Source: Hydractinia symbiolongicarpus
Lineage: Eukaryota; Cnidaria; Hydrozoa; Anthoathecata; Hydractiniidae
Assembly: GCF_029227915.1 (NCBI RefSeq)
Contig: NC_079877.1
Coordinates: 33,877,851-33,941,850, forward strand
Direction of reading: 5' to 3'
DNA: 64,000 nt
This document shows, in pieces, positions 1-11,400 of this stretch (position 1 is its first letter; the number at the start of each line of letters is the position of its first letter). The position numbers and the translations under genes were made by a program. The notes below the pieces were generated by a model, which was not told the origin of the DNA, ran no database searches, and was given only the letters and a program-made list of their open reading frames with translations.

Positions 1-211
1 TATGCGTTTTTATCCATCCACCGCATGCGTATTGATAAAAATTTTCACATGGATCAGCTGCTAGGTCCATATTCTCCATGATCTTATCAGCTACTTTTTT
101 ACATCTTGATGCATTGCATATTGGTCCACCACCTTTGGCCAATGTTTTAGGCTTTACACAAGTGCTTTCGCGCAAGAAATGAATCAATAAAAACAACATA
201 AAACTCTTCAT
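1..211 (-). CDS. M13 metallopeptidase (neprilysin/ECE-like), first coding exon, partial
   Basis: The minus strand is open for 70 codons from an ATG at 211 to the window edge. The first 18 residues (MKSFMLFLLIHFLREST then C) form a short basic-hydrophobic signal peptide. After it come paired cysteines and the block DPCENFYQYACGGW, the N-terminal hallmark of Peptidase_M13_N. M13 enzymes are zinc endopeptidases that cleave small peptides outside the cell; the HExxH site lies about 500 residues further on, outside this window. The short leader suggests a secreted form rather than the type II membrane form of vertebrate neprilysin, but the signal could also be an uncleaved anchor. The gene is divergent from the IgSF gene to its right. 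The family call is secure; substrate and activity cannot be judged from this part. Confidence 0.9.
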   Translation of the reverse strand, partial: MKSFMLFLLIHFLRESTCVKPKTLAKGGGPICNASRCKKVADKIMENMDLAADPCENFYQYACGGWIKTH

Positions 212-2064
212 GATGTACAATAATTAGTCCTAAAGTACTATTTTAAACTCATTTGACTAAGATATGCAATATATATAACACTAAACGCTTTTAATAAGGC
301 TGATAAGAAGTTTTTTCATAGCCTTCTATTTTATTTTTTTGTAGCAGCTTTTTCACATGCTGTATGATTTTGCATGCTTGAGTGGATTGTGCCGGTATAA
401 CTGTTTTATTACAACATGCCTTCTGTATGATTTGAGAATGTTTGCCTTTGGCATTTTGTTAGCAAGTTTGGCTAAATACATTTACAAAGTTGATGTGATT
501 CAATATATTCCATCTAAACAACAATATGCAGCAATGGCAATTTAATTGTATTCACAGATTTTTTTGATCTAGTCAAAAACTTTTTCATAAGAAGAAAGAT
601 TATAAGAACGTTAAGTCAGAGAATTTGCCACAGATTAAGAACATATTAAGAACGCTGTAAGGGATAAAATAGGGGCTCCTATATTTTTAAGATTGCGACA
701 ACAACATAAACAACAACAACAACAACAACAACAAATAAAAAACAAATAAAACAAATCAAAAAACGCACTAGAATAATAATACTGACCGGCGTAAAAATAT
801 CACAAATAACTATTATTATAATTTTACATTCTGTTTCAGAAAATAGTTATAACAAAAAGATAATGTTTTATTAGCTAAGTCGGTAAAAAATTTTCATCAA
901 CTAATTTTTTTAACAACTAATTTTGGGAAGAATTGGGAAATGACTTTTATCCAAGAAAGGAATATTTGAATGAAAAATGAATGATCACGATAATGAACCG
1001 TTATTCAACAAAATCTCATCATTTTTATATGACAATTTCAATGCAAAATGTAAACTGAATATATTCAACCTTATTTTTTAGACATTTTAGTAACTAATTT
1101 TACCCATAAGGTATATCAACCGCTGTGAATAAAGAAATTCTTGATTTAAAGTTTTCGGAATATTTGCGATTTACAGACATTTATAGACGCAAAGTTAAAC
1201 ATTTCAATTAATATTTGATTCGCAAAACAAAAACGATGAAATTTCACAGTTTTGGGTGGTCTCATTTGTTACTCACGACAAGGACAATATGAAAAAAAAG
1301 CAAAAAAAAACAACAACAATGAATTGAAAAGCGTTTATTATATATATATTTTTTTGTAAAAGAGTAGCTTCATAATGCCAAATGAATGGTTGGTATAAGT
1401 GTGCTTCCATGGTCAAGCATTAAAGTTTTTTTGTTGATGTCACACTCAGGGTTGGAGTTGAGCTGGGTTGAGATGCAGTAATTCAACGTTGCAAAAGTTT
1501 TGAAGAGTTCTCCAGTGTAACCTTTTCGCATCAACACATAACTCGTTATTGTTGTTTTAAGTGTGTAGACTGTTAATTAACATATTAAAAAAAAATTAAT
1601 CTTAAGTTGAGTTTTTTTTCATAGAGCAATAAGAAAGTACTACAAGAAATTAAAATTTTTGAATACATAATTACTCATCCATACTATTAATAAAGACATG
1701 CAGTGAAATATATTAAATTTAACATTATTAAATAAAGATCATTAAAATTTTATTTCTGTCGCACTAAAACGATTTATTATCCCCCTGATTAACTATCAAA
1801 CTGCGCACATCAAATCTTCATTTTGTAAATAGAACGGAGGTTAATTCAATTTTTTATCAACAGAAAATTTTTTAATGAATTATGATTATATTAGCTTGAG
1901 AAAGAACACGCCACGAAAATCAAAGTGGAGCTGATACATTGGTTTTTTGTCATGATTTTGATTAAATTTGTGGTGTTTTTCTTGCTTCAAAGAGGTATGC
2001 CTTCTTCTTCTTCTTCTTCTTCTTCTGCCATGTAAGTTATCTTCCATTTTCTTGTGATTTTCAG
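212..2064. other. Region between the M13 exon and the first Ig exon
   Basis: AT-rich sequence that should hold the M13 promoter and the promoter and leader exon of the plus-strand IgSF gene. I could not identify a convincing leader exon ending in phase 1 here. It contains a CAA microsatellite near 702-735 and a CTT microsatellite near 1999-2025, about 40 bases before the first Ig exon's acceptor site. A hydrophobic 62-codon frame at 357-545 has no other support. Confidence 0.5.
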
Positions 2065-2403
2065 AACTTGTTGCTACTCCTGGATTCACAAGCGTACCTG
2101 ACAGGATAATATATGTTAGCGCTGGTGATAAAGCTGTAATGAAATGGACATTTGAAACTGACCAAACATTCTTGCGTGCACGTTGGGGACTTTTTAATAA
2201 AGCAGAGAACAGAATAATTGTTGTGTATATTTCAAAAAAGGAACAAAAAGACGTGGAACTGTATGATAACAGAATTAAATATCAAAACGGCGCAATGATA
2301 GTGGAGCAGGCTTCTTTGAGTGATAGTGGGTGGTATCGATGTGAATTAGATTATCAAGAAGTCGCAGCACCAATTGTTAATGATACACAACTTATTGTGA
2401 CAG
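2065..2403 (+). CDS. IgSF receptor 1, Ig domain 1 (V-set-like) exon
   Basis: An acceptor (tttcag) precedes the exon and a GT donor follows; phase 1-1, 113 codons. The end of the fold is clear: ASLSDSGWYRCELDY is the D-x-G-x-Y-x-C motif of strand F, and RARWGLF supplies the strand C tryptophan. In strand B (GDKAVMKWTFE) the expected cysteine is absent, so the canonical disulfide cannot form. The length and the long region between strands C and F favour a V-set domain. Confidence 0.82.
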
Positions 2404-5400
2404 GTGTGGTAGATATCTAAAAGTTTCTTTTTACATTCAGGTACAACAAATGGCTGACATTATGTTGGTCTTTTAACAGCTCTGATCACCTCTATCCTGC
2501 TCTAGTTTTCACAACAGCAATGACAGTAATACAAACAAAGAATAAAATCAATTTATTAAAACCGAAGCTTTTCGTACTTCTATCAGATATCTTTATCATT
2601 GAGGAAATTTCAGCGATACATCGAGGTCTTTCTTAATGTTTTCACTTGTTTGAAATTACAATGAAGTTAGCTTTACAGTGTAATCATTTTTACAGTATAG
2701 CATTTATAAGAAAGCAAATAAGATTACAGAGCTGTTGTGAAGCTGTCAGATTACAGTTACAGTTAAGTTAGTTGTGTCACATTTTACAGCTGCCAAAATA
2801 TTTCTCCTATACCTATAGATACGCTTCTTGCTTCAGTGCACAGTGCGGTAGCAGTGTAGGGAGCTGACAGCTTGGTCCCCTGTTGTTGCTTTTGTGCTTA
2901 ATATAAAAGAGACTGACGATGCGTTTTTACCCCATCCCCGGGATAAACCTATGCCATGCCGACCCATCCCCCCCAAAAATAATAAAACCAAATCAGGGGT
3001 CACCTACAGCCCTGACTGAGCAAGATCTGTAACCCTTTCGAAATTAATCAATTTGCAAGACATCTAAGTGATCTGAAAATAATCCCTAAGAAGCTCTTGA
3101 GTATTTAGGCTTTGTCAGTGTGTTGATCGAAACAAGTTTGGGTTTTATCAGAGAGTGCAATAAACTAGGTATTTTCAAAAAAAACAACAAAGAAACAAAC
3201 AAATGGTTTATTTTAAATTATTAAGCTGTGGCATTTAGCCACCGAAATATCAGCTTCTGATTAGGTAAAAAAAAAAAAAAATATATAGCTATATATAAAA
3301 ATGTTAAATTGCAATTTACTTTTTTTAGATTTGAATGAGATTGCAAGCAATGCAACTCAATTTGAAGTAGTTGAAAATTCAACACTCACTCTTCATCTAA
3401 ATGTAACTGGATCACCCAAACCTGTCATTAACTGGTACTTCAATGGTGCTCCACTGCGAGAAAAACATGAATCTTCGGTGATTGAACACCCTTCCTCAAT
3501 CTATCAGCTAATACTACGAATCAACATTACATCACACGTAAATAACTTTGGTTATTATCAACCTCGAATTGAGTTTCCAGGAGCAACTTCAAAACAACTG
3601 CAAAAATTTGAAGTAAAAGTAAGATGTAAGTTACAATATTGATTATACCGAAGTAGTCTGAAAGTAACTGATGGAGAATTACTTATCGTGGTTTAGTCAA
3701 CTAAAAGTTAAAAATGTCAACAACATCTGACATGACTTGATTACTTTGTGTTTAGAAATATGACCAATTATAATCGTTTTTTTTTAAACACAAAAGTTTA
3801 CTTTAACCTTTTTCAATTCTGTTTACATCAGAAGTTTTTTACCGTTCTATCATATTGTTGTGCAACTATTGAGATAGAAAACCTTTGACAACACATGTTG
3901 TGCAACAGCTCTTGTGACATTTTGTTGTACAACATGTGTTTCCAATGAAGTCGTAAAATTAACCTTTGTACAACAGTTGCTGAACACTTAATGGAAACCG
4001 ACTTTTGCATAGAACTATTCAGCAGATGAAGCGGATTGACTGTACCTTACATTTTGTGTGCTGTTTTCAGCTTGATAGCTCACGTTCTTGTATAACAACG
4101 CATAGAAGTTTTTGAGTTGTAAAGCGATGAAATCAAATGTTCCTGTGTGACTTGCGTACAGATATCATCAAAATTCAAGTGATGGTTCTCTTTTTCATTG
4201 TTCCCCTAACTAAGTGGATTTTTCCACGGGCCTTGTTGACAGGCTTAAAGTAAGCGTTCATGTCAATTCTTTCTTGGCGTAAATAATCTTTTTTTCAAGT
4301 AACTTAGCGTAAAAAAACTTGAAAACTTTTTTACAGACATGCCCTCCTCTGCCAACTTTACTGTTAACAACACACTTAAAGACAATCATACGATCAAATC
4401 GGGAGAGCAGGTAATAATAAAATGTGCAGTGTTATCATACCCAGCATCAAATTACGTAATTAGAAAAAATGGAAGCTTAATTCTAAATGACACGACTGGT
4501 CAACATATCATTAAGTATATGACGTTTCATGATGAAGGTTGGTACACATGCTTTGCAAGGAATGGAATTGGAGAGGGTATAACAACACGTCTATATCTTA
4601 CGTACGGAGGTAATAAAATATTGAGACTTCTTTTCTCCCTTTATTTTTGCATTTGTTGTTTTTTGTATTATTTGAACCTATTGTTATCACACACGCATCA
4701 CTGAAAATACGGCTGAAATCCTTTATTTTTAACTTTTTTTAAACTTTTTTAAGCTCTGTTGTAACATCAATTCGTGATGATTGATAACGTGTAGCAAATA
4801 TTTGTTAAATATATATTAAACCTCTTGCATAACACTGTTTAGATTTGTCTTCCTCACACAATAATTGTATAAACATGTTAATTCCATTTTCAGTGCTGCC
4901 ACGTTTCTTGAACAGTAACAGATCCTCAGATATACCATCTGGTGAAAACATGAAGCTAGTCTTTAATATTACATCGAAACCTCGACCAGAAATTACCTTT
5001 CAATTTAACGGAAAGTCATTACATCGTGAGTTTGAAAGAAATGACGAAGAATCAGTCATGTTTTATACAGTCACTCTTATCGTGAAGAATGCACTTCCAG
5101 AGGACCATGGTATTTTTACTTGTCATGCTGTAAATGAAATTGGAGAAGCAGTATCCTTCTTTAATTTGAATGTTTTATGTAAGTTTGTTATCGATTAATT
5201 CTGTGGATCTACTTTAAAATATGTTAAGCTTCTATTTCTACTACAAAAAACAAGCGTGCAGAGACTGTAGAGTGCATTAAAATCTTTGAGTTAAGCAAAT
5301 GAAAACAGCTTAACCTTCATTCTTAAGATGTATAAAGTCCTAGAAATGCCCGTGTTTTTTTTATTTTTGTAATAAAACCACCAGCATTTTTGCTGCAGGT

Positions 5401-8400
5401 ATAGCATGCACTATACCTGCAGCAAAAATGCTTTTGCTGACACAGCTTTCTCAGGGACCTAACGGACAATCTGTCAAGCTGTAACATGCTTACTGGAGAC
5501 ATTTAATAGGTAGTCACCATCGGTATTTGAAAAGCGTTATTATTTCGTATTTTAAAAACCATGAAAATGAAGTAAAATTATTCACTTTACCTCTTGAGCT
5601 TGTTTTATCAAACTGAGATTTTGTAAGAACAGACAAACCCGTAGACCCTATTTCTATAAACATAAATTTAACCGATGTCAATTTTTCTCGAATTCATGTT
5701 GTCTTTCAAGAGCTAATATATATAGCAGGCATGGGCAGCTAAAGTTGTAATTCACGTGTTTATGATAGATAATTTAGAAGGAAAAAGTTCTCGTTATCCT
5801 AAAAGAAATTTCGCAAGAAATAATTTTCAAGAGTGTCGCAAATATTACAGCGAATTCTCAATAATTTTCGCGGAAACTACTTTTCGCTAAATTGGCAAAA
5901 TCAGCGAAATCTGTTAGGACTTAGAAGTTTCGCTAATTATGCGAAATTATGACGTCATGACTTACCATGGAAACATGTAATTGCTGTTAAGCATAATTTT
6001 GTAACATTTTAAAATTTATGTAAGAGTTTCATAACGCCTATATAAATGGCTAGACACATATTTGAAGCAAAATACCTCAGTAAAACTGGTAAATTCAATA
6101 ACCTACACAAAGCTAGTTCATGATTTCATGCATAATCAGCGGAATTTGAAGTCTAATATCTTAACAGTCGAAATCTGCCAAAACTACACACGAATTACCA
6201 GCTCTTTCATATAAAATGAAATACCTTGTTTATTTCACGGAAGGTAAGGTTTTAGGTAAAATGTGTTTCATTGTAACCTTCAATTACTAGATACTCTTCA
6301 ATTTCCTGCCAATGGTAAGCCAAAGAATTTAACTGGAATTCTCACCAACAACATCACAATACCTTGCGAAGCCATCATAAATCCTGGTGATGTTCTGTAC
6401 ACGTGGTTATTTAACAATAAAACAATATCCTCTCATATCAACAAGAATTATGGCAATCTAACGTTACAAAGTTTGAAGCACACTCATCAGGGATTTTATA
6501 CATGCGTAGCAAGCAGTAGGGATAATGTAATTGAGGCTTCGAGCTACTTGAATATTATAGGTATGGTTTTCTCAAGTGATTTTCTCAAATAAAAAAAATG
6601 TTTTCGAGAATCATTATGATATTAAAGCCTTCAACCAATTAAGAAGATGACTTATTGTGACTATTTAAATATACATTTTTATTTTGTTGATAGAAGTAAC
6701 CAAGCAAATAGCCAGCTAGTAAAAGTTTCTTAAATTCTAAGACCCAATTCCATAAAAAGTTTTTTAATTTAACTAGAAGACCTCCTTTATCTATATTATA
6801 ATACCCGTATACGTCTGTCCGTCTGTCACGCAAAATGGTACCTTAGCTGCGAAAGTAGCGAGACGCACGCAGTACGGTATAAAAAGGACGGGCGAACCTG
6901 TGGATTTTTCCACGGGCTAACGACTAGTTATATCTAAAATGATTAGGAAAGTTTCTTAATTTTTTTGACTACGACCACCGTATGTCCTCTTATAAGAAAC
7001 CCCCTTAAATACTACATCCACTTCTAATTGTAGTCTTCTAATTGTACTTTTCAAGCTTTGGTCAAATTAGTAGTAGAGCCGTTTTATATTAGAAACCTTT
7101 GACGCTAATGACTTGTAGCGTCATTGACTTAGGAGTAGGGTTAGGAAAATACAATTTTAACTCAATAAAGCTGTTATGCCTACAATACGATAAACATGCG
7201 TCCGAGCCCTCTAAAAAATAAAATTTCTGACGACACATAGTCAGAAGAATAGATTTTTTTGTTTATCAATTACATAGTTTTGTTAAAATATGTTGTAAAT
7301 CTAAGACTAATTGAAATAAACATTTTCATATCTAGTGTCACCAAACATCACTTATATATCTAAAGACACAATACTTAGTACGGATAATATTGGAGATTTT
7401 AAGTGTGAAGCCAGCGGCTCGCCACCGCCGCAAATATTGTGGAGAAGAAATGACTCAAACTTGGTCATTCACGAAGGAGAAAGATTGACTTTTTTCCCAG
7501 CAGAAACAGATTTGGGAAAAATATATTTTGAATGTGAAGCAACTAGCATCGCTGGATCTCAAAAGAAAACCATTCTGGTTGATGTGATAGGTATTGTAAC
7601 AAATTCGATCAATATTTGTAAGCAGTAAATAATTTTCCGAGCACCAAGCGTCATTTTCACCTTTTTATTGATGTCAATGCTGTGTAGTTTTATAAGTAAA
7701 GTCACGTGTTTATTTCCCTTTTTGGATGATTGGAAAGAACAGTGACAAAGAATTAAAGTTCATTCTTTTTATTCTTTTTAGCACCAACTAAAGATTCACG
7801 TAAGTTTTTTTATTTATTCCGTCAGTTCTAACGCAGAGCTTTTTATATACGCGTATTTTTATCGAAGCACGCGGTATGAAAACATTTCGTTTCTTAAGGA
7901 GCAGATGACACTTCGACAACAAAACTAACAAAATTATATTAACATTAGGATCTAAAGCTTTTTTAGAAAAGCGAAACATTTGGATTTAAATTTTTGGAGT
8001 GGAGTGGATTGGTTGGGCACCAACTCTATATGTTTATTATCCATAACTTTTGTTCTATATGACATATCAGGCTGGAAAGATTTTTAATTTCTTGCTTACG
8101 TAAAAAGTCTTGTTCTTCTTAAGTGAAAAAAGTGAGATTTTTACATTTTGGAATGAATACAAAAAGAAAAACAAAAAACACTTTCTCACTTTGTGATTTT
8201 TCAGAAACATCTCTTCTGACGAAGTTTCACTTGTCCTGTTAGGTAAATATAACTTAAAATAACGAAAAAACTCAGAACAATTGAATGAAGTCCTTCTTTG
8301 GAAAATGATAACGCCAGCAAAAATAATGACGTCATCATTGGATTGTACTATCGTTACTGTTCCAAGTTTAATATTCACACCATTAGTCCCTTTCAAATTT

Positions 8401-11400
8401 ACCAACCTGACCTGAAAACAAGACCAAAAATGCCCCTTAACATAGGAAAAGAAAGATTTACGCCATTCACTGTAGCTTGTTTGCACGTTGTGAAAGGTAT
8501 CATAATTCTTAGCAATTAGCTTTACTCGATCAAGTATAGTAAATCAAAGAAAATAATGTTTAAACTGTGTAAGACGTTTTTACAGTGTACATAAACGTTC
8601 ACACAAGCGATGGAATATAGTTTTGTATTTGTTTATTGTAATGAAACCATGTCTAAAAAGTTGAGGTGAAAAAATTGAATCAAAAAGAGAAAATGATGTA
8701 TTTAAATAACACACGAATTTATAATTTAAAATATTCAGTTGCCTATAAATTTTTTATATACATTCATATATATGTTTTCCTTTTTTTTAAATCGATGAAA
8801 AATTAACCAGGATCGAATTTTTCTCAGTTAAAAACAGAGAACATGAAAGGAAAGTTGACCATATTTTGAAAACATGACCCTGCGTTGCACAGTTTTGCAA
8901 GAATGGTGAATGATAGCAAAGTTGGAAACTACAACGAAATAAGTATTTCTAAAATTTCATAACTTAACATTTTTTCATTTGTATTTTTTTTAAATGAGTC
9001 ATCGAGTTGTGATATGATGGCGGAGAGGACTCGATGGAAAAATTTATTTGTATGCTTTTTGTATTAATTATCGTTGCTATTGTAGTTGGACTAGGTAAGA
9101 TAGACTGATCGAAAAAACTTTTTCAAAAATAATCATTTCTATATAATTTTTTTTTTATAAAAGATATTAAAGAATTGTAACCAACAAAAGATATTTACAA
9201 ACGTTATTAAGCGGTGGCATTAAAGGAACAACGATTTTTTACAGAAGAACCTATTTTTACAGAAGAACCTATTTTGACACAACCAACAGCTCAGCAATTT
9301 CTAACGTAGTGTAATTCACCATGTAAATTATGTTCTAAGGACGAAATTGAAACTTACGTTGTACGCATTGAGAAGAAATTAGATTTGTTGCTTTTTCAAC
9401 AGATTTTGTTTCTCATACTTCAGACACACTAGGAAAGTTTGTTTATGATGTTAAATGTGATCAAGATTAATTGTGGAGATGAAAATTTGTTTAAAATTAA
9501 AATTTCTACTGAATACTAAGCTATTTGATGCAAATGAATAGAAATTGAAAAGAAATTAGAAGCTTTTAATTTTAGACGCTGATCAAGTCTGATATTTTTA
9601 AGACTTGAATTTTTTGTAATCTGAAATTGTTAGTGCAGCAAATAAATATGGCACTTGATTTTTTCATTCATTTTTTATCTTTCATCAAAATAGCTTCTAC
9701 ACACTTTGTGCGTAGTAGCATAACATAATTTCGCACTTTTTCTATCAGACCAGACTCGATAGTTTCCAAATAGCTTCAATTACTGTGACGTCGATGCATG
9801 AAAGACGAAAAAAGTATTGCTGTTACGCATATGATTGTTTAATTATAAAAATGTTGTTGTTTTTTTATTTGTCGCCCTAAACTCCTAAAGAATCTATACA
9901 AATTTAGTAAATTTAAGCCCAATCAATCTATACAAATTTGTCCAACCCTAAATTTTTTCTCTCTAAATGTATAAAACAACGACTAAAGCTCATAGTAGGC
10001 TGCCATCACAAGTCTCACATTTAAGAAGTACAAATTTTGATCACATTGTAATTAGACTACAAAAACTGGACCTGCAGTGCTGCATCCTGAAAATAAAAAA
10101 AAACAACAAAAAGTTGACAGTAGCTATAATAGCGATTAAAAGGAAAGTATATATGCGACAAAATACGCATAATATGATCAACTTTTTCTCACACACAATA
10201 ATTTAGTGAATGTCGTCTATGATAATATACACACACACCAGCACTCTCTTTTCCTGATAACATCTACATTTTTGCTGTGCATGGTTTTTATAGCTACTGA
10301 TGATAAAGCGGGTTGGCTGATACCACTTCTGATTGGAATTTCTCTGCTGTTGTTGTTAATTTTGTTTGCTTTCTTTATCAGACGAAAATTAAAAGGGTAG
10401 GTTTGTTTTCATTGCAGTAGTCACTTGTATACATACATGCCCATGTTATTAGGACATTTTGGCCGGTTTCTCTCATGTTAACGTCATCCGGTATTTGTAA
10501 TTAATCTAAAAATAAATGTTTTTTATTAATAATTATCCACTCTGTCTCGTTAAAATGTCTTGTTAAAATGTCCGATTGTTAAAATTTCTAAGTACCATAA
10601 ACAAAAGTTTTAGTCCATGTTTAAATAAAGTATATTTTTAGATATCTAAAAAAAATTACGTTACCTTCTTTCTTTTAAACCAATATTTTTTCTCTATATA
10701 TTCAGACAAAAGAAGGACACAGAAAGCGTTACAAAGTCAGAAGAAACTGAGATCTTCTCTGATCGATCAGAAAGAAGAGAGACAACAAATCAACGAGACA
10801 AGTTAACGCTAAACCCTATGTTTCAAGACGGGGAAAACCACATACAAGCTATGTACCCTGTTTATCTACCAAGAGAAATCGAGTCAAGCAACATGCAAAT
10901 ACTAAGCGTGCAACGATTTCAAGGGGAGCCAGCTCCGTGGCCAGGTTCTGAAGGTAAGGATGTCTTTTGATAATTTATTTCTGATGCTTAAATAAAATAT
11001 AAGAAGAATAAAGTAAAGTCTGTGAGGTATTATCTGTTTAAACTTATAAAGTTTCTTCTTATCTTTTCTTTTAACGTCCAAACTATTTTATACATCCATA
11101 TACATTTTTAATCGAATGAAAGAAATTTGTAATTTATAGACCTTTCTTCTTATTGACGATATCATGTGGCCACTCCACCCCTCATTGACTACGCCCCTGG
11201 TATGTTTGGAATGGTTATCTAGAGATGGTTCACCTTTGCTTTTCTTAAACAAAACACAACAACAAGATTGTGATCTTAAAATATTAAATTGAATAAAAAC
11301 TCAGTTTACCAGAATTTCTACGTGAAAAAATGTCTTTAGAGCATGTCCAACCTTCCAAATTGCTAGAAAATAGCGAGAAAGACAAAACAGCAATGCATAT

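Noticed and set aside
8193-8230. Further stalk exon of IgSF receptor 1
   Set aside because: Splice sites look fair, but in the required phase it ends in TAG and its length does not fit the next exon.
9967-10206. 79-codon plus frame before the transmembrane exon
   Set aside because: Low-complexity, lysine/asparagine-rich, no splice or homology support.
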